Part shown: positions 10,718-20,481 of the stretch, piece by piece
Position numbering within the stretch: position 1 is the first letter of the stretch
How the letters are laid out: every line of letters begins with the position of its first letter
NCBI GenBank assembly: GCA_029055435.1
Contig: JAIDDH010000074.1
Span: 1-64,000 of the forward strand
DNA: 64,000 nucleotides
Source of the DNA: Acetatifactor sp.
Lineage (GTDB): Bacteria > Bacillota > Clostridia > Lachnospirales > Lachnospiraceae
Direction of reading: 5' to 3'
The notes under the pieces: generated by a model
The model's database searches: none
What the model saw: only the letters and a program-made list of their open reading frames with translations
What the model was told of the DNA's origin: nothing
Position numbers and translations under genes: made by a program

Positions 10718-11725
10718 ATGAAAAAGAACAGGAATTTTGGTGTGAGATGGATGGCCGCCGGGCTTGCGGCGGCTGTGATGCTGGGATTTGGGGGCTGCGG
10801 CAGCGGCAGCCCAAGTGGCAAGAACATGTATCTGGCAGAGCCCCAGGCTATGGCTACGAATGATGCGTATTATTCCGAGGAGAGTGTAAATTACGGTTAT
10901 GACGCCATGAATATGGATATGGCGGCCGCGGACAGCATGACGGAAGGATATAGTTCAGCTTCCGTTCAGAAAGCGGATAGCTCCGCATATTTTGATACCA
11001 GGAAGCTGATTAAGACAGTAAATCTGGATGTGGAGACTCAGGAGTTCGACGGGCTGTTGAATTCTCTGGAAGCTCAGGTGGAGCAGCTCGGGGGCTACAT
11101 AGAGAGCATGAACACCTACAATGGCAGCAGATATTCCTATTCCAGCCGGGAGGCGACAAGAACCTCCAATCTGACTGTGCGCATTCCGCAGAAGGAGCTG
11201 AGCGGCTTTGTGGACGCAGTGTCTGCGGCGGGCAATGTAGTCAGCCGTAGCGAGAATGTGGAGGATGTGACCTTATCCTATGTGGATATCGAGAGCAGAA
11301 AGAAGTCGCTGGAGACAGAGCTGGAGCGCCTGCAGTCATTTTTGGAGAAGGCGGAGAGTCTGGAGGATATCATCACTCTGGAGGACAGGATGTCCACTGT
11401 TCGCTATCAGTTGGAGAGCATGGCATCCCAGCTGCGCACCTATGACAATAAAGTGGATTTCGCCACGGTGTACATGAGTATCCGGGAGGTGAAGGAGCTC
11501 ACTCCCGTGGAGGAAGAGACCGCGTGGGAGAGACTGACGGGCGGCTTTATGGAGAGCCTGAAGGATGTGAAGGACGGCTTTGTGGAGTTCTTTATCTGGA
11601 TCGTGGTGCATATCCCCTATCTGGCAGTGTGGGCCGCAGTGATTTTGATCATCGTCGTGGTGATCAAGCTGATTATCCGCAGAAACCGCAGGAAGAAAGC
11701 GGAAAAAACAAAAGTAGAAAAGTGA
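10718..11725 (+). CDS. DUF4349-like lipoprotein
   Basis: Lipobox GFGGCGSG; DUF4349-like core (RKLIKTVNLDVETQEFDGLL...NLTVRIPQKELSGFV) and C-terminal TM. Start at ATG 10718 with ggaggg RBS. Confidence 0.8.
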   Translation: MKKNRNFGVRWMAAGLAAAVMLGFGGCGSGSPSGKNMYLAEPQAMATNDAYYSEESVNYGYDAMNMDMAAADSMTEGYSSASVQKADSSAYFDTRKLIKTVNLDVETQEFDGLLNSLEAQVEQLGGYIESMNTYNGSRYSYSSREATRTSNLTVRIPQKELSGFVDAVSAAGNVVSRSENVEDVTLSYVDIESRKKSLETELERLQSFLEKAESLEDIITLEDRMSTVRYQLESMASQLRTYDNKVDFATVYMSIREVKELTPVEEETAWERLTGGFMESLKDVKDGFVEFFIWIVVHIPYLAVWAAVILIIVVVIKLIIRRNRRKKAEKTKVEK

Positions 11726-11732
11726 GAATGTT

Positions 11733-12650
11733 ATGAAAGAAAATCCCGTATACAGATCCGGTTTTGTGACGTTGATCGGAAGGCCCAATGTGGGCAAATC
11801 CACCCTGATGAATCATCTCATCGGACAGAAGATCGCCATCACTTCCAATAAGCCCCAGACCACCAGAAACCGCATTCAGACCGTGCTGACACTGGAGAAC
11901 GCTCAGATTGTGTTTCTGGATACCCCCGGCATCCATAAGGCCAAGAATAAGCTGGGAAACTATATGGTGAATGTGGCGGAGCACACCTTAAATGAAGTGG
12001 ATGTGATTCTCTGGCTGGTGGAGCCCACCACATACATCGGCGCGGGAGAACGCCATATCATCGAGCAGCTGAAAAAGACAAAGACGCCGGTGATTCTGGT
12101 GATTAACAAGACCGACACGGTAAAGCGGGAGGAAGTGCTCACCTTCATCGATACCTATAGGAAGGAATTGGATTTTCAGGAGATCGTGCCTGTGTCGGCC
12201 CTGAAAGGGGACAACACGGAGGAACTGGTAAAGTGTATCGTGGATTATCTGCCGGAGGGAGAGCCCTTTTACGATGAGGACACGGTAACTGACCAGCCTA
12301 TGCGCCAGATTGTGGCGGAGCTTATCCGGGAGAAGGCCCTGCGGCTTTTGGAGGAGGAGATTCCCCATGGAATCGCGGTCAGTGTGGAGAGCATGAAAGA
12401 GAAAGGTAATATCTGCCATATCGAAGCCACCATCGTGTGCGAGCGGGAGTCCCACAAGGGCATCATCATCGGCAAGGGCGGTCAGATGCTCAAAAAAATC
12501 GGCTCAAAAGCGAGGCCGGATATTGAAGATTTATTGGAAATGCAGGTAAATCTCCAACTCTGGGTGAAGGTGAAGAAGGACTGGAGGGACAGTGATTTCC
12601 TCCTGAAAAATTTTGGATATAACCCCAAGGACGGCATAAGCCGGGAATAA
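11733..12650 (+). CDS. era: GTPase Era
   Basis: GRPNVGKSTLMN, DTPGIH, NKTD G-motifs and KH-domain GKGGQMLKKIGSKAR. Confidence 0.98.
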   Translation: MKENPVYRSGFVTLIGRPNVGKSTLMNHLIGQKIAITSNKPQTTRNRIQTVLTLENAQIVFLDTPGIHKAKNKLGNYMVNVAEHTLNEVDVILWLVEPTTYIGAGERHIIEQLKKTKTPVILVINKTDTVKREEVLTFIDTYRKELDFQEIVPVSALKGDNTEELVKCIVDYLPEGEPFYDEDTVTDQPMRQIVAELIREKALRLLEEEIPHGIAVSVESMKEKGNICHIEATIVCERESHKGIIIGKGGQMLKKIGSKARPDIEDLLEMQVNLQLWVKVKKDWRDSDFLLKNFGYNPKDGISRE

Positions 12651-12707
12651 AATCGCCCCGTATTGCAGACCCTATCAGACATACAGAACAGATAGGGGGA
12701 AGCACTG

Positions 12708-12920
12708 ATGCACACATGGAATTATTGGAAAGAATTTGAGAGTACGGGTAAGATTGAGGATTATTTATCATATAAAGCAAGCTACAGCCAGCGGCCCGGA
12801 GAGGAAGAGGTCGCTGGCTGCAAGTCCGATTATCAGGAAACATTTTCCGGCATGTCGGAGAGCGATGTCGCAGATAGAAAAGGAATGGACGGAAGTATAT
12901 GCAGGAATTCGTACAGGTGA
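12708..12920 (+). CDS. YqzL-like small protein
   Basis: MHTWNYWKEFESTGKIEDYLSYKA resembles the YqzL family; located between era and recO as in Bacillus. Confidence 0.6.
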   Translation: MHTWNYWKEFESTGKIEDYLSYKASYSQRPGEEEVAGCKSDYQETFSGMSESDVADRKGMDGSICRNSYR

Positions 12921-13549
12921 CAGGAATGATCTTAAAACAATCCCCCGCGGGTGAGTATGACAGGCGGGTCTGTATACTCACCCGGGAGCGGGGGAAAATT
13001 TCCGCATTTGCAAGAGGGGCCAGAAAGCCCGGCAGCCGCCTGGCAGCAGCCACCAATCTCTTCGCCTTCGGAACCTTCAGATTATATGTGGGAAAGAATT
13101 CCTACACTGTGACGGAGGCGGAGATTTCCAATTATTTTGAGAATTTGATGACGGATTACGAGGGCGCGTACTATGGTATGTATTTCACGGAGGTGGCAGA
13201 CTACTATGCCAGAGAGAACAATGATGAGAGAGAGCTGCTAAAGCTCTTATATCAGTCCCTTCGGGCGCTGGGGGCAGATTCCCTGCCCAATCCATTGGTG
13301 AAATGCATTTTTGAGCTGAAGGCTATAGCCGTAAACGGAGAGTTTCCGGGAGTACCCCCGGACAGGAATCTGCAGGAATCCACGGTCTATGCGCTGCGGT
13401 ATATCGCCGAGAGCCCGGTGGAGAAGCTTTACACCTTCACGGTGACGCAGGAGGTTCTGGCAGAGCTTGCGCAGGTGGCCTCCGATTATGGGAAACGCTT
13501 TCTGAATCATACTTTCAAAAGTCTTGAAATACTCAAAACTCTGTGTTAA
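12899..13549 (+). CDS. recO: DNA repair protein RecO
   Basis: N-terminal TGMILKQSPAGEYDRRVCILTRERGKISAFARGARKPGSRL typical of RecO; downstream of era. Confidence 0.92.
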   Translation: MQEFVQVTGMILKQSPAGEYDRRVCILTRERGKISAFARGARKPGSRLAAATNLFAFGTFRLYVGKNSYTVTEAEISNYFENLMTDYEGAYYGMYFTEVADYYARENNDERELLKLLYQSLRALGADSLPNPLVKCIFELKAIAVNGEFPGVPPDRNLQESTVYALRYIAESPVEKLYTFTVTQEVLAELAQVASDYGKRFLNHTFKSLEILKTLC

Positions 13550-13612
13550 AATTTGATATAGTCTGTGCAGACACAGGCGGAGGCCGGTAAATTTTATGAT
13601 GAGGGATTTTAG

Positions 13613-14260
13613 ATGAGGGAATTACATAATCGAAAACAGATAGCGGGATGGATGCTCTGCCTGCTTATATTTGCCGGCTGCGGAGTGGCGAAGATACCTG
13701 ACACCGTGTCGGACGCAAGCCTGATCATAGATAAGGACGGCGGTATTACGTCCTACATCGCAGGCGTTTTTGACAGGGACTATTATGATTTGAACGACCT
13801 GAAAAAGATGGCGCAGGAGGAGGTCGCCGCCTACAATACGGCGAACCAGACAGGAGAGCGTGCCCTTGTTGTGCTGAAGGATGTTCAGGTGCCGGAGGCT
13901 GGAGGACAATCGGTGCTTGTGAGCTACAGCTATGACAGCGCAGACACTTATCAGGATTACACCGGTAATCTGTTCTTTTACGGGACGGTTGATGAGGCCA
14001 GGAAAGCAGGCTGGCAATTTGAAGAGCTCAATCAGATGCTCTATGATACCAAGGGCAAAAAGAGTATTGTGTCCAAAGACCTGAGCGCGGCCAACATGGC
14101 GAAGAAGCATGTGATCCTTCTTGCGGAGGGGACGAGAGTGTACTGCCCTTATAAGGTGGCATATATCAGCGAGAGCGCCGAGGCGCTGGACGACGGGAGC
14201 ATCGCGACAGCAGGGGTGCTGCCGACAGAATATCCGGTTATTATTGTGCTTGATAAATAG
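13613..14260 (+). CDS. hypothetical lipoprotein
   Basis: Signal peptide with lipobox LLIFAGCG. Confidence 0.7.
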   Translation: MRELHNRKQIAGWMLCLLIFAGCGVAKIPDTVSDASLIIDKDGGITSYIAGVFDRDYYDLNDLKKMAQEEVAAYNTANQTGERALVVLKDVQVPEAGGQSVLVSYSYDSADTYQDYTGNLFFYGTVDEARKAGWQFEELNQMLYDTKGKKSIVSKDLSAANMAKKHVILLAEGTRVYCPYKVAYISESAEALDDGSIATAGVLPTEYPVIIVLDK

Positions 14261-14274
14261 AGGAGGCGAAAAAG

Positions 14275-15663
14275 ATGGAGAAAACATTAGACAAGATTGT
14301 TGCCCTGGCAAAGGCGAGAGGATTTGTGTATCCCGGTTCCGAGATTTACGGAGGACTGGCCAACACATGGGATTACGGCAATCTGGGTGTGGAGCTTAAG
14401 AATAATGTGAAGAAGGCGTGGTGGCAGAAATTCGTCCAGGAGAATCCCCATAATGTGGGTGTGGACTGTGCTATTTTGATGAATCCCCAGACATGGGTGG
14501 CCAGCGGTCATCTGGGCGGCTTTTCAGACCCGCTGATGGACTGTAAGGAGTGCCATGAGCGTTTCCGCGCCGACAAGCTCATTGAGGACTATTGTCTGGA
14601 GGCAGATATCGCTCTGGACGGGAGCGTGGACGGCTGGAGCCAGGAGCAGATGAAAGATTTCATCGAGGAGAAGCAGATTCCCTGTCCCACTTGCGGCAAA
14701 CATAATTTCACGGATATCCGTCAGTTCAATCTGATGTTCAAGACCTTCCAGGGTGTGACTGAGGATGCCAAGAGCACCATTTACTTAAGACCCGAGACCG
14801 CGCAGGGTATTTTTGTCAACTTTAAAAATGTGCAGAGAACTTCCAGGAAGAAGCTTCCTTTCGGTATCGGCCAGATCGGAAAGTCCTTTAGAAACGAGAT
14901 CAGTCCCGGAAACTTCACCTTCCGCACCAGAGAGTTTGAGCAGATGGAGCTGGAGTTTTTCTGTAAGCCAGGGACAGACATGGAGTGGTTCCAGTACTGG
15001 AGAGGATTCTGCCGCGACTGGCTTTTGTCGCTCGGCATCAAGGAGGATGAAATCCGTCTGCGCGACCATTCTCCCGAAGAGCTCTGCTTTTACAGCAAGG
15101 GCACCACGGATATTGAGTTTAAGTTTCCCTTCGACTGGGGTGAGCTGTGGGGCATTGCGGACAGAACCGATTATGACCTGACCCAGCATGCCAATACCTC
15201 CGGCGAGGATATGAGCTATTTTGACGATGAGACCAGTGAGAAGTACATCCCCTATGTGATCGAGCCCTCTCTGGGTGCAGACCGCGTGGTGCTGGCATTC
15301 CTCTGCTCCGCTTACGACGAGGAAGAACTGGAGGGCGGCGACATGAGAACCGTGCTGCGTTTCCATCCGGCGCTGGCTCCCGTGAAGATTGGCGTGCTGC
15401 CTTTGTCCAAGAAGCTGAACGAGGGCGCTGAGAAGATATTTATGGAACTGTCCAAGAAGTACAATTGCGAGTTTGACGACAGAGGGAATATCGGTAAGAG
15501 ATACCGCCGCCAGGATGAGATCGGAACGCCTTTCTGTGTGACATATGACTTTGATTCCGAGACGGACGGCTGTGTCACCGTACGTTTCAGGGATTCCATG
15601 GAGCAGGAGAGAATTGCGATCACCGAGCTGGATGCATATTTTGCGGATAAATTTGTATTTTAA
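14275..15663 (+). CDS. glyQS: glycine--tRNA ligase (dimeric type)
   Basis: 462 aa; class II motifs [47 protein letters not shown]. Confidence 0.97.
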   Translation: MEKTLDKIVALAKARGFVYPGSEIYGGLANTWDYGNLGVELKNNVKKAWWQKFVQENPHNVGVDCAILMNPQTWVASGHLGGFSDPLMDCKECHERFRADKLIEDYCLEADIALDGSVDGWSQEQMKDFIEEKQIPCPTCGKHNFTDIRQFNLMFKTFQGVTEDAKSTIYLRPETAQGIFVNFKNVQRTSRKKLPFGIGQIGKSFRNEISPGNFTFRTREFEQMELEFFCKPGTDMEWFQYWRGFCRDWLLSLGIKEDEIRLRDHSPEELCFYSKGTTDIEFKFPFDWGELWGIADRTDYDLTQHANTSGEDMSYFDDETSEKYIPYVIEPSLGADRVVLAFLCSAYDEEELEGGDMRTVLRFHPALAPVKIGVLPLSKKLNEGAEKIFMELSKKYNCEFDDRGNIGKRYRRQDEIGTPFCVTYDFDSETDGCVTVRFRDSMEQERIAITELDAYFADKFVF

Positions 15664-15727
15664 GAAATGCCGGGGAGCAGAGGATTCTTTCTGCTCTCCT
15701 TTCGACTGATAGTGAGAGGTTTCGTCT

Positions 15728-18700
15728 ATGGAGATGACTGAATGCTTTCTCGTCCTGGGGATTGAGCCCACAAAGGACGAGCGAATGATCAAAAACGCAT
15801 ACAGAGAAAAGCTTGCCGTGACCAATCCGGAGGACGACCCGGAGGGGTTTAAGCGCCTGCGCGCCGCCTACGAGGAGGCCAGCGTCTATGCAAAGCGCTC
15901 CGACGAGGAGGAAGAATCTCAGGCGGAGCGGGACACCACGCCATCCGGACTCTGGGTAGAGCGGGTGACTGAGATATACACAAGCATTCGTTCCCGCCAG
16001 AATCTGGAGCTCTGGAAGGCACTTTTTGACGACGATATCTTTATGGCGCTGGAGGAAGAGGAAAACTGCAGATGGAAGCTGCTGCGCTATCTGATGGATC
16101 ATTTCCGCCTGCCCACCGCTGTCTGGAAGCTTTTGGACGAGAAGATGAATCTGACTGCGGACGCAGGCAGACTCAGGGAATCCTTCCCTGCGGATTTCAT
16201 CAATTTTGTGGTGAGCCGCTGTGAGAGGGGCGAGGATATTGAGTTTGAGCTCTTTGAGGGCGCGGACGATGCGGACTATGATCTGTTCATCAATTATTAT
16301 GACAGATGCTGGCAGGCGCTGCAGGAAGAGAAGCCGGAGGAGGCCGCAAAACTTCTGGAGGAGGCTGCGGGACTTCATATTTATCATCCCACCATGGAAA
16401 TCTGCAGAGGAAATCTTCTCTATGCCCAGGACAAAAAGAATGAGGCCGGGGCGTTCATGAGAGCGCTGTATGAAAAATATCCGAAGAATGCCATGGTGAG
16501 CTATAATACCGCGGAGATGCTTTGGAAACTGGAACAGCATGACGATGCCGCAGATATTTATCTGAAGCTGAAGGCGGAGAATGACAAGCATTACATGGCC
16601 AATCTGCGTCTCACCGAGTGGTATTACGACAAGGGAGAGTACGCGGAGTCCAAGAAGTGTGCGGAGTCTGTGCTGTCCTCGGGGGCCGACGATTCCTTCA
16701 TGGAGCTTCTGACGAAAGTCAATGCCAAGCTGGAGAAGGATCTGGAGCGGCGTTTCCGCGAAGAGCAGGACTGGGAGGCCGGGCTTGAGCTGTGCTGGTG
16801 CTTCCTGCAGGACGGCAAGACCAGTAAGGGAATCCGGCTTGCCAAGGAGATTGAAAAGTCGGTCACCGCGGAGAAGGAGGCCGAGTACAATGGTCTTCTG
16901 GCCAAACTCTTTGTGGAGGAGGCTGAGTTTGAGGACGCTATTTATATGGCGGGAGTCTGGGAGAAGCTGCTGCAGGAGAAGCTTCTGACGGACGAGAGCG
17001 AGGAGGAGAAAGAGAAAGACCAGGACCGCGTCCGGCAGGCCTACATGATCCGTATGCAGTGCTACAAGAGTCTGGGCTATAAGGAGAAGGAGTATTTTGA
17101 GAAGGCGATAGAGGCGATAGAGGCGGTCGAGACGGGTACGCCCCGGGATATCGGACTCTGGCTGGAGAAGGCTCAGATTTACATGGAGATGGAGGAGTAC
17201 GACAAGAGTCTGGCCCTCACATCCCGTATGATAGAGGAATACCATGTGTATGCGGCTGCGGCCACCGCCATGGAGGTCTACCGCAGGCAGTGGGAAGCGG
17301 GCGGCGTGGTTCAGAATGCCCGTATCTGTATCCAGAATTTCCCCGGATATATCCGCGCCTACGAGCATCTGGGCAGAGTCTATCTGGATCTAAAGGAGAC
17401 TGAGGCTCTGAAGGAGCTCCTGGAAGAAGCCGAGAAAAATGAAATAAAAAGCCCCTATCTGGAGGCTTATCGATATCAGATGACGAAGAAGCCCCCCGAG
17501 GTGGATGTTCTGAACAGACGGCTGGATGAATTCCAGAAGAAGTTTCAGGATAAGCTGGAAGAAGGGGAGATGCTTTACTATGAGACGGGGCTGCCCGTGA
17601 TCACGGAGTATCTCTACTGGTATCCGGGCGCTTATATGCTGCGCAGAAGAGCTTCCTTTCACAAGAGCGGAAGGCAGATGGAAAAGGCGTTGGAGGATTA
17701 CGAGAAGGCTCTGGTCGATGAGCCTGCCAATCCTTATATTCACAACAGTATGAGCCATATCTATGTGCTTCAGGGGAATTATGAGAGCGCGCTGGTGAGC
17801 ATGAAGAAGGCAATTCTCTACGGAGATCTGGAGTGGACCGCCGTATTGTATTACCATATGGCGAGAATCTATATGCTGCTGGGCGACAATGAGCAGGCTC
17901 TTGTCTGGTTTAGATATTATGATAAGACCGCGGGGAAGGATGGCGGACATCTGCGCAATATGGCGGAATGTCTGGCACGTCTGGGTAAGACCGAGGAGGC
18001 CGCCGAGAAGATTGCGGCTTTCTACCGCAAGGAGGATGGCACATTCTACGATGGTTATTACCGCAGCCTGGTCAATGTCTATTACACTGCGCGGGATAAG
18101 GAACAGATGCGCCGGGTGATGGAGGAGTGGAACCGGAAACAGCAGCACAGCACATCTCCTTTCTCTGTGCTGATGCCCAAGAGCATGCGCAGAAAGAAAG
18201 TGGATGAGGAGACCATCGATTATTATGACCGCGCCGGATGGCAGGCCATGCAGGAGGGAGACGGCAAGACGGCTCTCACTCTACTGGAAAAGCGGGTCCA
18301 CCTGGGAGAGCTGAGGGACGGCTCGGGTTCCAAGGAAGGTTTGGAGGATTTGGTCTTTGCCGCTATTTTGTTTGGCGATGAAAAGCTGGGTAAGAAATAT
18401 TCGGCGAAATTGAAGCTCTGGATGAACAAGGCTTCCTTCCGGGCGGTGGACGAGGATTATGACCGTCCCAAGGCGAAGCTCACCAGAGAATTTCTGGCCA
18501 ATTATTACACGGCCTCCGATGAGAAACTGCAGGAGATACTGGACAAAGAGAAAGACTGCACGATCTGCGGGTTCTGTCTGATGCCTCTGTGTCAGGAGCT
18601 GGAGGGTATGCGCCTTCTGTTGCTCATCAGGCAGGGAAAGCGAAAAGAGGCGCTGGAGCGTCTTGCACATAATCTGGAGGTACAGCCTTTCGACGAGTAC

Positions 18701-18736
18701 ATGCTGGCCGTTCAGGCCGTAATCGGATCTAAGTAA
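15728..18736 (+). CDS. degenerate-J-domain / tetratricopeptide repeat protein
   Basis: N-terminal J-like helix pattern (IKNAYREKLAVTNPEDDPEGFKRLRAAYEEA) without HPD; repeated TPR-type helices. Confidence 0.75.
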   Translation: MEMTECFLVLGIEPTKDERMIKNAYREKLAVTNPEDDPEGFKRLRAAYEEASVYAKRSDEEEESQAERDTTPSGLWVERVTEIYTSIRSRQNLELWKALFDDDIFMALEEEENCRWKLLRYLMDHFRLPTAVWKLLDEKMNLTADAGRLRESFPADFINFVVSRCERGEDIEFELFEGADDADYDLFINYYDRCWQALQEEKPEEAAKLLEEAAGLHIYHPTMEICRGNLLYAQDKKNEAGAFMRALYEKYPKNAMVSYNTAEMLWKLEQHDDAADIYLKLKAENDKHYMANLRLTEWYYDKGEYAESKKCAESVLSSGADDSFMELLTKVNAKLEKDLERRFREEQDWEAGLELCWCFLQDGKTSKGIRLAKEIEKSVTAEKEAEYNGLLAKLFVEEAEFEDAIYMAGVWEKLLQEKLLTDESEEEKEKDQDRVRQAYMIRMQCYKSLGYKEKEYFEKAIEAIEAVETGTPRDIGLWLEKAQIYMEMEEYDKSLALTSRMIEEYHVYAAAATAMEVYRRQWEAGGVVQNARICIQNFPGYIRAYEHLGRVYLDLKETEALKELLEEAEKNEIKSPYLEAYRYQMTKKPPEVDVLNRRLDEFQKKFQDKLEEGEMLYYETGLPVITEYLYWYPGAYMLRRRASFHKSGRQMEKALEDYEKALVDEPANPYIHNSMSHIYVLQGNYESALVSMKKAILYGDLEWTAVLYYHMARIYMLLGDNEQALVWFRYYDKTAGKDGGHLRNMAECLARLGKTEEAAEKIAAFYRKEDGTFYDGYYRSLVNVYYTARDKEQMRRVMEEWNRKQQHSTSPFSVLMPKSMRRKKVDEETIDYYDRAGWQAMQEGDGKTALTLLEKRVHLGELRDGSGSKEGLEDLVFAAILFGDEKLGKKYSAKLKLWMNKASFRAVDEDYDRPKAKLTREFLANYYTASDEKLQEILDKEKDCTICGFCLMPLCQELEGMRLLLLIRQGKRKEALERLAHNLEVQPFDEYMLAVQAVIGSK

Positions 18737-18783
18737 GGAAGCGGATTCAAATTATTGAGGAAAAGGATTTAAGAGTATAGGTA

Positions 18784-20469
18784 ATGATAGTAGGAATTGA
18801 TTTGGGTACTACCAACAGTCTGGTGGCGTATTTTACGGAGGAGGGTCCGAAGATCATCCCCAACAGACTCGGGAAAAATCTGACGCCTTCTGTGGTGAGT
18901 GTGGATGAGGAGGGCAATGTATATGTGGGCGAGACTGCGAAGGAGCGCATGAGCCTTTATCCGGCTTCCGTGGCGCAGACCTTCAAGCGCAGCATGGGGA
19001 CGGAGCGCACCTACAATCTGAGCGGTCATCTGTTCAAGCCGGAGGAGCTCTCCAGCATGGTGCTGCGCGCCCTGAAGGAGGATGCGGAGGTCTATCTGGG
19101 CGAGGAGGTGACGGAGGCTGTCATCAGTGTGCCGGCATATTTTGACGACAAGCGCAGAAAGGCCACCAAGCGCGCCGGAGAGCTGGCGGGCCTGAAGGTG
19201 GAGCGCATGATTTCCGAGCCCACGGCAGCCGCTGTGGCTTACGGCTTATATGACAAGAATCAGGACACCCGTTTTCTGGTCTTTGACCTGGGCGGAGGTA
19301 CCTTCGATGTGTCCGTTCTGGAGCTGTACCACAATATTCTGGAGGTTCGCGCTGTGGCCGGGGACAATTATCTGGGAGGCGAGGACTTCACCCAGGAGAT
19401 GGCGAAGCTGTTTCTCCAGAAGACCAAGCTGCAGATATCGGCGCTTTCCGAGAAGGAGCAGGTGCGGCTTTTGAAGGCGGCGGAGAAGGCAAAGCGGGCC
19501 ATAAATGACGAATCCTCCGTCAACATGAGCTTTTTATACAAAGAGGAACTCAAGGAGGCAGTGATTACTGCCAAGGAATATGAGGAGGCCTGCGAGGAGC
19601 TTCTCATGAAGATCCGGGAGCCGGTGAAAAAGAGTCTGGCGGACGCAGGTTTAAAGCTTTCCGACATCGACGAGGTGCTTCTGATCGGCGGCGCGACCAG
19701 GCTTTCCATTGTGAGGGAATTCCTGATCCGTCTGTTCCGCAAATTCCCGGACACGAAGTTAAATCCTGACGAGACGGTGGCGCTGGGAGCCGCGGTGCAG
19801 GCTGCCATGAAGGAGAGGCGCGAGGAGGTAAAGGAGGTCATTCTGACCGATGTGTGCTCCTTTACGCTGGGGACTGAAGTGGTGGTGGAGTATGACGAGG
19901 GCAAGTTTGAGGATGGAAGATTCTGCCCCATCATCGAGCGCAACACCGTGATTCCGGCCAGTCACACGGAGCGCCTTTATACGGCGAGGGACAATCAGAC
20001 CACTGTGCGGGTGCGCGTCCTGCAGGGCGAGAGCCGGTTTGCCAGAAACAATCTGTATCTGGGCGAATTGGAGATTGAGGTGCCCAAGGGTCCCAAGGGC
20101 AGCGAATCCGTGGATGTGACCTACACCTACGATATCAACTCACTTTTGGAAGTGGAGGTCCGGGTGGTCTCCACGGGAATCTCCAAGAAGATGATTATCA
20201 AGGGACAGGATAATCAAATGACGGAGGAAGAGATTAAAAAGCGCATGGAGGAGCTGGCCTATCTGAAGATTCAGCCCAGAGATTTTGAGGAAAACCGTCT
20301 GGTGCTGCTTCGGGCGGAGCGCATGTACGAGGAGGCTCTGGGGGAGCGCAGACAGCGGCTTGACCGCTATATCACGGCATTCGAGGCGGCCTTAAAGAGA
20401 GGCGACCACGATGAGATCCGGGAGACGCGGGAAGAATTGAATGACGTCCTGGAGGATGAGGACGACTAG
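18784..20469 (+). CDS. Hsp70 family protein (DnaK-like)
   Basis: GIDLGTTNSLVA, FDLGGGTFDVSVLEL, LIGGATRLSIVREFL motifs; 561 aa. Confidence 0.93.
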   Translation: MIVGIDLGTTNSLVAYFTEEGPKIIPNRLGKNLTPSVVSVDEEGNVYVGETAKERMSLYPASVAQTFKRSMGTERTYNLSGHLFKPEELSSMVLRALKEDAEVYLGEEVTEAVISVPAYFDDKRRKATKRAGELAGLKVERMISEPTAAAVAYGLYDKNQDTRFLVFDLGGGTFDVSVLELYHNILEVRAVAGDNYLGGEDFTQEMAKLFLQKTKLQISALSEKEQVRLLKAAEKAKRAINDESSVNMSFLYKEELKEAVITAKEYEEACEELLMKIREPVKKSLADAGLKLSDIDEVLLIGGATRLSIVREFLIRLFRKFPDTKLNPDETVALGAAVQAAMKERREEVKEVILTDVCSFTLGTEVVVEYDEGKFEDGRFCPIIERNTVIPASHTERLYTARDNQTTVRVRVLQGESRFARNNLYLGELEIEVPKGPKGSESVDVTYTYDINSLLEVEVRVVSTGISKKMIIKGQDNQMTEEEIKKRMEELAYLKIQPRDFEENRLVLLRAERMYEEALGERRQRLDRYITAFEAALKRGDHDEIRETREELNDVLEDEDD

Positions 20470-20481
20470 GAGGATAAACCA

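Noticed and set aside
14785-15825. 346-aa minus-strand ORF
   Set aside because: Antisense to glyQS; no domain signal and no RBS context.
15620-17368. 582-aa minus-strand ORF
   Set aside because: Antisense to the TPR and glyQS genes; Leu/His/Arg-rich shadow translation without recognisable domains.
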